Shown piece by piece: positions 1-10,724 of a DNA stretch of 14,720 bases. The stretch covers positions 1 to 14,720 of the forward strand of contig PWJF01000081.1 of the NCBI GenBank assembly GCA_003560935.1. Reading direction: 5' to 3'. This DNA comes from Ignavibacteriales bacterium. Its GTDB lineage: Bacteria > Bacteroidota > Ignavibacteria > T3Sed10-11. The position numbers and the translations under genes were made by a program. Position 1 is the stretch's first letter, and every line of letters starts with the position of its first letter. The notes beneath the pieces are model-generated. The model did no database searches. It worked only from the letters and a program-made list of their open reading frames with translations, and had not been told where the DNA came from.

Positions 1-1385
1 CTCCATTCGATCGAGCGGTATGCTTCGGCTAACGTCAGGCATTTTGTTAACACCATGAGCGATGCGGCGGTAAGTGCAGCCAGCGGAAGCGGCAGTACTC
101 GTGTGATCACCGTCAAAAGCATAACGCCCATGATCGTGAGCGATACCCACATCCGTTCGCGATGTTTGGGTTCCTCATCTTCGTTCACGCCTGAAAGCAC
201 GATGAACTCGTCGGTTCTTTTTAATAATTGTATCTTCTCCCACGGCCCCCGCACAAGCAGTGCATCGCCGAACTCGAGCGCCGCCTCGCCCAGATGTGCA
301 CGTATCGGACGTCCGTTCCGCCAGATAGCGATGACCGTTAAACCGTACTTCTCGCGAAGCATAATATCGGCAAGTGTTTTTCCGACATATTCCGAACGGG
401 GCGGGAGAGTTATCTCGGCAATACCGATTTCCGAGGAGAGAATATCTTCCTGCTGCACTTTCCCTTTTCTCCGTATCTGCACACCGTAATCGGATATCAA
501 TTTTTTTATGTCGGCTTCACGTCCCTGTATGACCAGGCGATCGTCGGCTTTTATCTGATCGTCGCGTTTCGGCGCCAGGCGGCGTATCCGCGCACGCATA
601 ATGCCGAGTACGTTGACGCCATACCTGGTTCCGAGCTCGCTCTCGGCAAGCGTTTGGCCTACAAGTTTGCTTCCTTTCGGGACGCGGAGCTCGAACAACC
701 GTTCTTCAAGGCGGTAGATCGCCGGGAGTGTCTCGGGTGTGGTGGAGTGGCGCATCTTTTCTTCGATCGGCTTGTCTGGTAATACGTGTCTGCCGATGAA
801 TACCATGTAAGCGATACCGAGAATGACGAGCGTCATTCCGATGAGCGTGAAATCGAAAAAGTGGAGTGTCTCTCCTGTTACATCTTCGAGCAAAGCGCTG
901 ACGATGATATTCGGATGTGTGCCGACGAGTGTCAGCATGCCGCCGAGGATTGTTCCGTACGCAAGGGGAATCAGCAGGCGTGACGGCGCGAGATTCGATT
1001 TCAGCGCAATGACCATTACGCCCGGCAGCATGATTGCGGTCGCCGCGACATTATTCATGATCGACGACATAAGCGCTCCTACGATCATGATCGCTGCGAT
1101 GATGCCGATCTCCGACTTTCCTCCCATCCGGGATATGTAGCGTCCGAGCAGCGTTGCGACACCGGTCTGGTATAATCCACCACTGATTATGAAAAGCGAG
1201 CCGACGGCGATAACGATCGGATGGCTAAAGCCGGCAAATGCCCCTTCGATCGTAAGAATGCGGGAAAAGATTAATATGAGGATAACCAGTATCGCCACCA
1301 TATCGACACGGAGTTTCTCGGTAAGGAACAGTATAAATGCAACGAAGAGCGTTCCGAGAATGACTGCAATGTCGAGTGTGATCAA
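1..1385 (-). CDS. SLC13-type permease with two TrkA-C domains (3' end outside window)
   Basis: Inner-membrane transporter of the SLC13/DASS (citrate/sulfate/dicarboxylate:Na+) type; the substrate cannot be told. Only the first 461 codons are visible; the frame is open to the window edge. Residues 1-200 are a hydrophobic N-terminal half with the typical signatures NNVAATAIMLPG (about 111-122) and GTHPNIIVSALLED (155-168). Residues about 222-305 and 310-395 are two soluble TrkA-C/RCK-C-like domains (e.g. VGQTLAESELGTRYGVNVLG and VGKTLADIMLREKYGLTVIA). Membrane segments resume near 413. This order (half permease, two RCK-C domains, second half) is standard for the bacterial subfamily; total length would be about 590. 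The start is a TTG chosen because the frame has a TGA about 20 codons upstream, no ATG or GTG precedes the first helix, and an AGGGA lies 8 bases before it. A good promoter lies just upstream. It is divergent from the M48 gene. Confidence 0.9.
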   Translation of the reverse strand, partial: MITLDIAVILGTLFVAFILFLTEKLRVDMVAILVILILIFSRILTIEGAFAGFSHPIVIAVGSLFIISGGLYQTGVATLLGRYISRMGGKSEIGIIAAIMIVGALMSSIMNNVAATAIMLPGVMVIALKSNLAPSRLLIPLAYGTILGGMLTLVGTHPNIIVSALLEDVTGETLHFFDFTLIGMTLVILGIAYMVFIGRHVLPDKPIEEKMRHSTTPETLPAIYRLEERLFELRVPKGSKLVGQTLAESELGTRYGVNVLGIMRARIRRLAPKRDDQIKADDRLVIQGREADIKKLISDYGVQIRRKGKVQQEDILSSEIGIAEITLPPRSEYVGKTLADIMLREKYGLTVIAIWRNGRPIRAHLGEAALEFGDALLVRGPWEKIQLLKRTDEFIVLSGVNEDEEPKHRERMWVSLTIMGVMLLTVITRVLPLPLAALTAASLMVLTKCLTLAEAYRSIEW

Positions 1386-1420
1386 TGTGGTGGTCCCTGG
1401 ATTTATATTGCTATTATGTA

Positions 1421-1449
1421 AATATACGAAACGATAGTGGGGGTTTCAA
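1421..1449 (-). promoter_or_regulatory. sigma70-type promoter of the SLC13 permease gene
   Basis: On the minus strand TTGAAA (1449-1444) is followed after exactly 17 bases by TATATT (1426-1421). Each box matches the sigma70 consensus at 5 of 6 positions. Transcription would begin near 1414, leaving a leader of about 29 bases before the TTG start at 1385. The match and position are direct observations; activity is inferred. Confidence 0.55.
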
Positions 1450-1471
1450 CTTGTGCAGTTTTGCCTTCGCC

Positions 1472-1500
1472 TTGATTTTCATCGCCGAATTAAGTATGTT
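1472..1500 (+). promoter_or_regulatory. candidate sigma70 promoter for the M48-to-pyrG gene run
   Basis: TTGATT (1472-1477), a 17-base spacer, then TATGTT (1495-1500), each matching the consensus at 4 of 6. It would start transcripts near 1507, about 38 bases before the ATG at 1545. It is the best candidate in the intergenic region but is weaker than the divergent promoter on the other strand. Confidence 0.35.
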
Positions 1501-1544
1501 TATCAAACACCCGATCAATAAATTTCTAATTGTTTCACGGCAGT

Positions 1545-2738
1545 ATGTTCGCCCATGATCCTCTGAATACCACACAGCAGACCGCACAGCAAACAGAGGA
1601 ATCACTACCCCCAATCCAGACAAACCCGGGAACAGACGACGGCCGGCTCGATCGTGCGCGACAATATTCACGAATCCGGGTTAAATTAAGCATTTTTTCC
1701 ACCATTTTATTTTTTATCGTGACACTATTGTTCGTATCGCTCGGTATTACCCGGTGGATGGAAGGGATGAGCTACGGGGTGACATCTTCACCATATCTGG
1801 CTTTACTGGTTTTTGCCGTTGTTTTCGGATTCCTGAACAGCGTGTTCACATTCCCGCTGCGGATATATTCCGGGTTCATCCTTGAACACCGGTTCGGTTT
1901 ATCGAATCAATCGTTTGGTGCATGGTTATGGGACGGCGTGAAGGGGATGCTTGTCGGTGCGGTGATCGGAACGCCGGTATTGCTGCTCTTTTATTATTTC
2001 CTCAGGACATACGAAACGAATTGGTGGCTGCCGGTCGGCATTATGATGATCGTGTTCTCGGTCATCCTTGCGCGGATAGCGCCGACGATAATATTCCCTA
2101 TATTTTATAAATTTAAACCGCTCGATGACGGTGAACTGAAGGAGCGAATTCTGAAACGATGCAAAGAAGCGGGTATGAACGTGAAGGGAATTTTCCAGTT
2201 CGATATGAGCACCAAAACGAAAAAAGCGAACGCCGCCTTCGCCGGGATCGGTAAGGCAAAACGCATAATACTCGGCGATACTCTTTTGGAAGAATTCAAC
2301 CACGATGAGATCGACGTGGTATTCTCTCATGAACTCGGTCATTATAAGCTCGGACACATCAAGCGCATGATGGCAGTCGGAATTGTCGGCACGTTGGCTG
2401 CACTTTTTATCGCCGCACAATTATATGCACTCTCAATCGGATGGTTCGGATTCGAATCCATTACCCAACTTGCGGCGTTACCGCTGCTGACCATCTGGAT
2501 GGGATTGTACGGATTGCTGACCGGACCGATCGATAACTGGCTTTCCCGCCGGCATGAATATCAGGCAGACAGGTTTGCACTGGAGATGACGCGTAATAAG
2601 GAAGCGTTTAAGTCAACGATGACCAAACTCGCGTCAATGAATCTAAGCGATCCCGAACCGCCCCGCTGGGTGGAAGTGATATTTCACAGTCATCCGACGA
2701 TTAAAAAGCGCATCAAAGCGGCAGAGGAAGTTATATGA
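1545..2738 (+). CDS. M48 family membrane zinc metallopeptidase (Ste24/CAAX protease-like)
   Basis: Integral membrane zinc endopeptidase of family M48, related to the CAAX prenyl protease Ste24; in bacteria probably a membrane-protein quality-control or processing protease. Numbered from the ATG at 1545 (397 residues), it has a polar tail (1-45, Gln/Thr/Pro rich), hydrophobic segments near 49-68, 84-104, 134-152 and 160-177, the N-terminal-domain motif HRFGLSNQSFGAWLWDG (115-131), the zinc motif HELGH (H262, E263, H266) and the third ligand in EYQADRFALE (E338, D342). Two further hydrophobic stretches lie between the zinc motifs. A TTG at 1530 in the same frame is an alternative start; neither has a good Shine-Dalgarno, so the ATG is preferred. 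The stop overlaps the next gene by four bases (ATGA), so translation is probably coupled. Confidence 0.93.
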   Translation: MFAHDPLNTTQQTAQQTEESLPPIQTNPGTDDGRLDRARQYSRIRVKLSIFSTILFFIVTLLFVSLGITRWMEGMSYGVTSSPYLALLVFAVVFGFLNSVFTFPLRIYSGFILEHRFGLSNQSFGAWLWDGVKGMLVGAVIGTPVLLLFYYFLRTYETNWWLPVGIMMIVFSVILARIAPTIIFPIFYKFKPLDDGELKERILKRCKEAGMNVKGIFQFDMSTKTKKANAAFAGIGKAKRIILGDTLLEEFNHDEIDVVFSHELGHYKLGHIKRMMAVGIVGTLAALFIAAQLYALSIGWFGFESITQLAALPLLTIWMGLYGLLTGPIDNWLSRRHEYQADRFALEMTRNKEAFKSTMTKLASMNLSDPEPPRWVEVIFHSHPTIKKRIKAAEEVI

Positions 2739-3457
2739 AGAGTGTTATTACATTGATCCGTTTTACCACTGCGGTGATAGCGACCCTTGCATTCGGTATC
2801 CCGACGTTGCTACTGCGTCCGTTCGACAGGCGTGGAAAAATCTTCCACGCATTCGGTCGGGGGTGGGCACGTACTATATTATGGATATGCGGCATACGTG
2901 TGCGGGTCCAGGGACTTGAAAAAATCGAGCCGGGGGTCAATTATATCTATGTTTCGAACCACGCAAGCTTGTTCGATATACCGGCGGTGATGGCGGGTGT
3001 CCCCGATCAGATACGGATTGTATATAAACAGGAACTGCAGAAAATTCCGGTTTTCGGATGGGTGTTGAAATACGGACCATACGTTACAATCGACCGGGAA
3101 AAAAGGTTCAGTGCAATGCGGAGTCTTGAACTTGCCGCCGAACGCATCAAGCGCGGGGCGTCGGTCCTTTTGTTTGCCGAAGGAACGCGCAGCGAAGACG
3201 GACGCCTGCAGTCATTTAAACGCGGTGCGTTCTCGCTTGCCGCGAAAACCGATAAGCCCATCGTTCCGTTAACTATAAACGGCAGTTACGATCGTCGTCC
3301 GAAGGGAAAATTTTTGATCAGTCCCGGGACGATAGAGTTAGTATTGGAAAATCCAATACCGACCGATGAGGGGGAAGGAAAAGAATACGAAGTATCGTTA
3401 ATGAACCGCGTCGCCGAAGTGATACGGATGCATTTTAAAGAACCGGTGACCGTGTAA
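2735..3457 (+). CDS. PlsC-type lysophospholipid acyltransferase
   Basis: Acyltransferase of the PlsC/LPLAT family, 240 residues, likely 1-acyl-glycerol-3-phosphate acyltransferase making phosphatidic acid at the inner membrane. An N-terminal hydrophobic segment (about 5-28) precedes the catalytic block NHASLFD (H76, D81; the HX4D motif), then IDREKR (119-124) and FAEGTRSEDG (E149-G150-T151-R152), followed by PIVPLTI, the usual fourth block. Length and motif order are normal for the family. Which lysolipid is the real substrate cannot be read from sequence; an LPS- or ornithine-lipid acyltransferase is possible. It overlaps the upstream peptidase gene as ATGA and is followed by a 45-base spacer containing a hairpin before gatC. 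Confidence 0.92.
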   Translation: MKSVITLIRFTTAVIATLAFGIPTLLLRPFDRRGKIFHAFGRGWARTILWICGIRVRVQGLEKIEPGVNYIYVSNHASLFDIPAVMAGVPDQIRIVYKQELQKIPVFGWVLKYGPYVTIDREKRFSAMRSLELAAERIKRGASVLLFAEGTRSEDGRLQSFKRGAFSLAAKTDKPIVPLTINGSYDRRPKGKFLISPGTIELVLENPIPTDEGEGKEYEVSLMNRVAEVIRMHFKEPVTV

Positions 3458-3462
3458 TGTAG

Positions 3463-3481
3463 GTCGGCTCGCCGAGCTGAC
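3463..3481 (+). other. dyad/hairpin between the plsC-like gene and gatC
   Basis: GTCGGCTCGCCGAGCTGAC is almost perfectly symmetric. As RNA it forms an 8-base-pair stem (3463-3470 with 3474-3481, one G-U pair) with a GCC loop. It begins 6 bases after the acyltransferase stop and ends about 21 bases before the gatC ATG. No T-tract follows, so it is not a normal intrinsic terminator; an mRNA processing or stability element, or a protein site, is possible. Confidence 0.4.
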
Positions 3482-3502
3482 TGTTTGAGAAATCTGAAAA
3501 AC

Positions 3503-3796
3503 ATGAAAGTAACCATACAGGACGTAGAATACATCGCAAAGCTTGCAAAGCTTGAGTATACCGACAAGGAAAAAGAAAAATTCACCAAACAGTTCAACAC
3601 AATACTCGAGTACATCGACAAGCTCAACGAATTAAACACCGACGATGTCGAGCCGTTATCGCATGTTATCGAGCTATCCAATGTCATGCGGGAAGATGAA
3701 GTCAAGCCGTCGCTCCCTGTCGGAGAAGTTCTGAAAAATGCGCCGTCGAAGACCGGTTCCTTTTTCAAAGTACCCAAAGTGATAGGCGGCAAGTAA
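3503..3796 (+). CDS. gatC: Asp-tRNA(Asn)/Glu-tRNA(Gln) amidotransferase subunit C
   Basis: Small subunit of the GatCAB amidotransferase, which converts mischarged Glu-tRNA(Gln) and/or Asp-tRNA(Asn) to the amide form; GatC stabilises GatA on GatB. The 97 residues from the ATG carry the expected pattern: VEYIAKLAKLEYTDKEKEKF at the N-terminus, a helix FNTILEYIDKLNELNT, then DDVEPLSHV and MREDEVKPSLPVGEVLKNAP, ending in FFKVPKVIGGK. The length matches the family (about 95). A TTG at 3485 is in frame but adds six residues the family lacks. gatA and gatB are not in the window; a detached gatC is common. The stop shares a base with the kdsB start (TAATG). Confidence 0.95.
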   Translation: MKVTIQDVEYIAKLAKLEYTDKEKEKFTKQFNTILEYIDKLNELNTDDVEPLSHVIELSNVMREDEVKPSLPVGEVLKNAPSKTGSFFKVPKVIGGK

Positions 3797-4563
3797 TGGG
3801 AACGGATCGATCGGTCATTGCCGTTATTCCCGCGCGTTATGGCTCGCAGCGTTTGCCCGGTAAACCGCTTATCGATCTGAACGGCAAGACAATGATCCAG
3901 CGGGTGTATGAACAGGTTAAGCAGGCGCGGATGGTCGATTCGGTTATAGTTGCAACGGATGATGAGCGCATTATGGACTCGGTAGCCGCAATAGGCGGGC
4001 ATTCGGTATTGACCGATCCCGGATTACAGAGTGGCAGCGACCGGGTGGCTGCAGTCATAAGAGAAATTGAGGCTGATATCATTGTAAATGTGCAGGGGGA
4101 TGAACCGCTTGTCCCGCCGGCATTGATTGATGAAACGATACAGGGATTGTTCGAGACGCCGGATGCAGGTGTGTCTACTCCTGTGTGTGTTATAACCGAT
4201 GTTCGTGATATAACAAATCCCAATTGCGTAAAAGTGGTTGTCGATTCGAGCGGGCGGGCATTGTACTTCAGCAGATCGCCGGTTCCGCATGTTCGAGCTG
4301 CCGCCGATCCGGCGCAATGGCTCGAATCGTATACATTCCTGAAACACTTCGGCTTATATGTATACCGCCGCTCTGTTCTCGAACAGTTTGTGACGATGGA
4401 GAGAACGCCGCTCGAGAGGGCGGAGCAGCTTGAACAGCTTCGTCTGCTTGAAAGTGGCGTGTGGATCCAAATCGTTCAAACGATGTACGAGAGTTTACCG
4501 GTAGATACTGCAGAAGATGTCGATCGTGTCCGGAGTATTTTAAAAAATATTTCAGAAAGATAA
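3796..4563 (+). CDS. kdsB: 3-deoxy-manno-octulosonate cytidylyltransferase
   Basis: CMP-KDO synthetase: couples CTP and 3-deoxy-D-manno-octulosonate to give CMP-KDO and pyrophosphate, the activated sugar for the LPS inner core, in the cytoplasm. The 255 residues fit the family exactly. Visible motifs are IPARYGSQRLPGKPL at the N-terminus (nucleotide binding), VATDDERI, VQGDEPLVPP, NCVKVVVDSSGRALYFSRSPVP, FGLYVYRRSVLEQF and the C-terminal LERAEQLEQLRLLESG and VDTAEDVDRV. The start overlaps the gatC stop by one base, pointing to coupled translation. Its presence is the main evidence that the organism makes LPS. PyrG, two genes downstream, supplies its CTP substrate. Confidence 0.97.
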   Translation: MGTDRSVIAVIPARYGSQRLPGKPLIDLNGKTMIQRVYEQVKQARMVDSVIVATDDERIMDSVAAIGGHSVLTDPGLQSGSDRVAAVIREIEADIIVNVQGDEPLVPPALIDETIQGLFETPDAGVSTPVCVITDVRDITNPNCVKVVVDSSGRALYFSRSPVPHVRAAADPAQWLESYTFLKHFGLYVYRRSVLEQFVTMERTPLERAEQLEQLRLLESGVWIQIVQTMYESLPVDTAEDVDRVRSILKNISER

Positions 4564-4571
4564 GGAGCGTT

Positions 4572-6913
<2,342 letters not shown>

Positions 6914-6923
6914 CACACTACAT

Positions 6924-8456
6924 TTATTCAACCAACCCCGCCACATCCGACAATTCAATCCTGACAACCGGGTATCGTCCCGTCTGCTGCAAATGACGGA
7001 ACTCATTATACTGCAGCAGCCCGTGCATCGATTGCGGCTCGAGCGCCGTTGCGAGCATCAATCTATGTAATTGGTTGGTGGGTACAAGTACGTCGCCGTC
7101 GCGGGCGATGTGTACTGCCGGCTCTTTGCGAAGTTCGGAAAAGATAATTTCCGTTTCTTCCAGTTCTATTGTTCTCAACTCTCTGATGATAAAATATTCC
7201 CCACGGTAAACATCCCCTTCCTTAAGACGCTTTATTAATATGTTATGCTTTTCAAGTAAATCGATGATCCGGTCCTCGGTCGCCGGGATAAGATATGCAT
7301 CCGGTATGGTGGTGACTTCCTCTTTGACGACGAGCGGATAGTAATTCTCGATATCGACAATAACGGTATCCCCCGTTTCGTAATCGTCATTGACGGGAAC
7401 GACTTCCAGTACTGGAATGGAGAGGACGCTGGTATCCCTCTGCCGTCCCATTGTGAGTACAAATTCCGGATCTTCCATAGTGATCAAATTTCGACGCGCA
7501 GAGCGAACGATCGACAGAATATCCGCTTTTTTATCTTTGCAAAAATTCAATAATGTAAGAAGAGCATGTTGCTGCGCTTCGGTACGACGCTGTAAATCTT
7601 CGGTCGGGGTGCGGGCATTTTTTCCTTCGAGTATGAGCGAGAACGTGCTGAGAATACCGAAGCCCAGTCGTCCGTCGTTAATGCTTGTGGTGCTGTATCT
7701 GATACGGTCGGGCGAACCGACTATATAATTATGAAAGGTATATCCCGCTCCGGTAATTTCGCGTTCAGCATAGGGTAGAAACTCCCGCTCGGAAAAGAGT
7801 CGTATCGTTTCATCGGTATTGAGATTGGTGACGAGTCCGTATTGTTCGTCGAACAGTCTTATATATCCCTTCTCAATCCACGAGCGTGTCCACGGTTGAT
7901 ACTCGTGTATATCGACGGTCACGTACGGTTCCCATGTGTGAAATAAATTTCGTAATGCGATCGTTTCAGGGGCGTTGAGGATGAGATGACTCCGGTTGAG
8001 ATCGACGTTGTCGGCGTTTCTGCGTTCATGCCGCTCCGCACCGTCGGGATTTACCTGCGGAACCAGAAGTATATCGAGATGCTCGAGCAGGTCGGTGTGT
8101 TTTCCTTCGGCGAAATCGCGTGCAAGTGCGAGCACGGCTTCTTTGCCCGAAGGTTCATTGCCGTGCTGCTGTGCGAAGAGCAGGACAATCAGTTTGTTCA
8201 GACGGTCTTCACCAAACTCACCGGAACTGATTTTCATGTATGGGATTATTCGTTCTTCTACCGATATGCCCAGCGTATCCGTCGTGATGAATTCGCTTCG
8301 CCGGTCGAGTTTTTGGACAAACGAGAGAACATCCGCATACGATGTGAGTTCTTCAAAATTGTTTCGTTCAAGAGGGGTTTCCAGATGAGCGTCGCGAGCG
8401 CATGATACGAGAAACAGGCAGATAAAAAACAGAATAAATTTTGAGTTGCGGGTCAT
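6924..8456 (-). CDS. M14-type zinc carboxypeptidase, predicted lipoprotein
   Basis: Secreted zinc carboxypeptidase of family M14, probably anchored in the outer membrane. It has 510 residues from the ATG at 8456, which has AAGGAG 5 bases upstream (8467-8462) and opens a signal peptide with lipobox LVSC (Cys19). The peptidase domain shows the zinc ligands in QQHGNEPSGKE (H98, E101) and VDIHEYQ (H184) and the substrate-carboxylate pair NR in NVDLNRSH (N154, R155); SLILEGKN is a possible site of the catalytic Glu. Residues about 320-510 form a further domain I do not recognise, probably beta rich. The frame stays open 77 codons upstream, but that stretch has no signal or domain and would bury the lipobox. 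It may be cotranscribed with the TPR-thioredoxin gene; its start overlaps a possible small gene as ATGA. Peptide scavenging or cell-wall peptide trimming are both possible roles. Confidence 0.88.
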   Translation of the reverse strand: MTRNSKFILFFICLFLVSCARDAHLETPLERNNFEELTSYADVLSFVQKLDRRSEFITTDTLGISVEERIIPYMKISSGEFGEDRLNKLIVLLFAQQHGNEPSGKEAVLALARDFAEGKHTDLLEHLDILLVPQVNPDGAERHERRNADNVDLNRSHLILNAPETIALRNLFHTWEPYVTVDIHEYQPWTRSWIEKGYIRLFDEQYGLVTNLNTDETIRLFSEREFLPYAEREITGAGYTFHNYIVGSPDRIRYSTTSINDGRLGFGILSTFSLILEGKNARTPTEDLQRRTEAQQHALLTLLNFCKDKKADILSIVRSARRNLITMEDPEFVLTMGRQRDTSVLSIPVLEVVPVNDDYETGDTVIVDIENYYPLVVKEEVTTIPDAYLIPATEDRIIDLLEKHNILIKRLKEGDVYRGEYFIIRELRTIELEETEIIFSELRKEPAVHIARDGDVLVPTNQLHRLMLATALEPQSMHGLLQYNEFRHLQQTGRYPVVRIELSDVAGLVE

Positions 8457-8644
8457 AAATACTCCTTGGCAATAAACGGGGCAAAACAGATGATAAAAAT
8501 GATGAAGGATAATATACCGAAAATCTTGAAAAAATAATATTGTTTCCAGGTGAAAGAATTGTAGGTGCCGTTGATGCCCGCACACGAGTGCGTGTCGAAG
8601 TGCGTGCACGCGTGGTCGTGCTTCTCCCACCGATCCCGCAGCAA
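8453..8644 (-). CDS. possible small His/Cys-rich single-span membrane protein
   Basis: A 63-codon frame between the TPR-thioredoxin gene and the M14 lipoprotein gene. The first half is polar and rich in His and Cys (HDHACTHFDTHSC, about residues 9-21). The second half is one strong hydrophobic helix (about 37-58, FFKIFGILSFIIFIICFAPF) flanked by lysines, ending IAKEYL. Its stop overlaps the next start as ATGA, and the Shine-Dalgarno of that gene lies inside its last codons, the arrangement expected for coupled translation. Codons in the first half are strongly G or C at the third position. Against it, the start would be TTG with no visible Shine-Dalgarno, and another frame is also open here. 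No family is recognised. Metal or redox binding near the membrane is only suggested by composition. Confidence 0.4.
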   Translation of the reverse strand: MLRDRWEKHDHACTHFDTHSCAGINGTYNSFTWKQYYFFKIFGILSFIIFIICFAPFIAKEYL

Positions 8645-8705
8645 GGCGTGGTTCAGTGACTTTAACGGTAGAAAACTCGTTAGACAACCCCTGCAGTCTG
8701 TATAA

Positions 8706-10646
8706 TTATTTTTGCGTGAGCGGGCCGTCCTCCTCCAGCAGCATTTCGATCTGCACGATCATACTTTGCGTCATTCCAGGACCGCTGAAACCGATATCCT
8801 TGAATCGTATAGAACCGCCGCGTCCGATCGTAAAACGGGTCGGTATGCCCTGAACTTCATATTCACTCACGACGGTGTCTTCATCGAATAATACCGGGAA
8901 CGTGTATTCATTTTCTTCAATGAACTCCTGTACTTTTTCAATGCGTTCATCACCCATCGGTCCTTCCCAGGTGTTTATTGCAAGAAATACGATATCGGTG
9001 TTATCCGAGAAATGATCGACAACCGTTTGAAAATGCGGGAAAGCCATGACACATGGACCGCACCAGGTTGCCCAGAAATCCAGGACGACGACTTTACCTT
9101 CCAACTCGCTGAGTGTTACCGGTTCACCACCGAGCCGTTCAAGAGTGAAATCGGGAGCTGGTCGTTCTATCATTTCTTTTATATATTTTTCACGCAAAGA
9201 CATAACTGCCTCATTTCGCGCATCGGCGAGTAATTCGGTATATCCTTCATCACTGCCGTGCAGTTCGATGTATGCTTCTTTCAGCTTGTTCAACAATTCA
9301 TCCTCAGCTTGATTGTTGACAATTGCCTTGACGCCGATATCAATCGCATCCCGGTATTTTCCTGCATCGGCAAAAATTTCAACCGCCCGTGTATTTGTCC
9401 GCGCGTTGAGACCATCCGCTATTTCATACGCTTTTGATATGTTGGTTATCGCATTCTCTGTTTTTCCCTGCCGCCATAATGCCGTTGCATAGGTATGCCA
9501 GTATCGAGATGAATATCGTGATCTGCCCGTAAGTGCGGTTTCCCATTCCTCATCAGTGAGATATGAGGGTTGGTCGTCCACCGGTTGATTTTCGTATGCT
9601 TTAATCGCTTTTCGTGCAACAGATTCGATGACGGATGGATCATGTTCGTCACGAAGTAAGTCGTTTGCCACGATCCAGTACGCATCCGGCGGCATCGATG
9701 GGTGATCGGTAAGGAAAGCGATTGCTTTATCAAGCTGATCAAGTTCATTATAGGTATTATAAATTCCCTGACGGATCACCATATCGATTGACCTTGAATC
9801 GGGAAAGTCCTCGATAAAGGCACGTGCACGCTCGATCTTGGTTTCAGGTTCGATGTCGCGCGCCATAACCTGCATCATGCGGAACTGTTCGACCTCCTCA
9901 TGCGCCGGATACTTTTCTATGAGTCTCTTTTGTATTTCTTCGGCTTTTTCACGTTCGCCGAAACTGCGGTATGCATGTACCATTGCTGCCATTGCAACGG
10001 GATCGTCTTCTGTTTTTTCAGCAAGCGCGTCAGCGTTAGCGATCCCCAATTCCTTTAATTTTTCGGGATCGTCTGCATCGCGCATATGCCATTGCAATGC
10101 ACGTATTAATTGAAACGCGGCTTTACTGTGAGACGGGTTCCGGTTAAATTCTTTTTCGAAATACTTTGCCGCTTTAACGGGATCGGTATCGCGGATCATG
10201 GATGCGCCACGTACACCAAGCATCATGTGTTTGATAAATAACCACGATTGTCCTGCGAGAAAATAGGCATCCGGAAGTACCTCACCGTCCGTTGTATAAA
10301 GAAAGATATCCCAGAAATCTCCGTTGTTATTATCGTGTAATTCTCCCGAAGAGAATTTAAACTGAATATACCGGATATCATCTTCTTTCAGATCAAGTGT
10401 GACACTCCGGTCTTTCTCGTTATCCGCCAGAGCGAAGGTCTTGATCACCGGGTCCCTCTCCGGATACCAGAACAATGCGTCAAGGGTTATTGATTCTGCG
10501 CCGCGCAACACAGCAGTTCGTGCCGATGGATTATACTGGATTGTAATTTTCTCTCCCTGAACGGGTTTTTCCGGCTGTATGGAAACCGGTGTATCGGCGA
10601 GAAGAATGAACGGCACAAAGAGCAGGAAAATTATAAACTTTCTCAT
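8706..10646 (-). CDS. exported TPR protein with C-terminal TlpA-like thioredoxin domain
   Basis: A 646-residue exported protein. Residues 1-17 are a signal peptide (MRKFIIFLLFVPFILLA). About 18-130 look like a beta-rich domain (starting VSIQPEKPVQGEKITIQYNP), perhaps Ig-like. About 135-480 are helical repeats of TPR type (e.g. KAAKYFEKEFNRNPSHSKAA and GKTENAITNISKAYEIADG). About 495-646 are a redoxin/TlpA domain with PAPDFTLERLGGEPVTLSEL, the active site WCGPC (C529, C532) and the cis-proline motif VQGIPTRF. The intact CXXC points to a thiol-disulfide role in the periplasm, with the repeats holding a partner or substrate; the partner is unknown. The start is firm: GGGAGG precedes the ATG by 5 bases. 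Upstream is nhaC-like, downstream the possible small gene and M14 lipoprotein. Confidence 0.88.
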   Translation of the reverse strand: MRKFIIFLLFVPFILLADTPVSIQPEKPVQGEKITIQYNPSARTAVLRGAESITLDALFWYPERDPVIKTFALADNEKDRSVTLDLKEDDIRYIQFKFSSGELHDNNNGDFWDIFLYTTDGEVLPDAYFLAGQSWLFIKHMMLGVRGASMIRDTDPVKAAKYFEKEFNRNPSHSKAAFQLIRALQWHMRDADDPEKLKELGIANADALAEKTEDDPVAMAAMVHAYRSFGEREKAEEIQKRLIEKYPAHEEVEQFRMMQVMARDIEPETKIERARAFIEDFPDSRSIDMVIRQGIYNTYNELDQLDKAIAFLTDHPSMPPDAYWIVANDLLRDEHDPSVIESVARKAIKAYENQPVDDQPSYLTDEEWETALTGRSRYSSRYWHTYATALWRQGKTENAITNISKAYEIADGLNARTNTRAVEIFADAGKYRDAIDIGVKAIVNNQAEDELLNKLKEAYIELHGSDEGYTELLADARNEAVMSLREKYIKEMIERPAPDFTLERLGGEPVTLSELEGKVVVLDFWATWCGPCVMAFPHFQTVVDHFSDNTDIVFLAINTWEGPMGDERIEKVQEFIEENEYTFPVLFDEDTVVSEYEVQGIPTRFTIGRGGSIRFKDIGFSGPGMTQSMIVQIEMLLEEDGPLTQK

Positions 10647-10724
10647 GACATCCTCCCGATTTAAAAGTACGATGTGGCTTTTAACTGCACTCTCTGCAGG
10701 ACTACAGATTTTGATAAGTGCATC

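Noticed and set aside
55..1140. Plus-strand frames opposite the SLC13 permease
   Set aside because: They are antisense shadows, with low-complexity Ser/Arg-rich translations; the minus-strand frame carries clear family motifs.
1414..1671. Minus-strand 85-codon frame opposite the start of the M48 gene
   Set aside because: It covers the candidate promoters of both divergent genes and has no recognisable features.
3286..4347. Minus-strand frames opposite gatC and kdsB
   Set aside because: No domain, signal or ribosome-binding site, and they oppose well-conserved genes.
8457..8687. 77-codon upstream extension of the M14 lipoprotein frame
   Set aside because: It would place the signal peptide and lipobox inside the protein, while the ATG at 8456 has an ideal Shine-Dalgarno.
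10685..10699. CTGCA-CTCTC-TGCAG hairpin in the leader of the TPR-thioredoxin gene
   Set aside because: Only five pairs, no T-tract and no link to the ribosome-binding site; easily a chance match.
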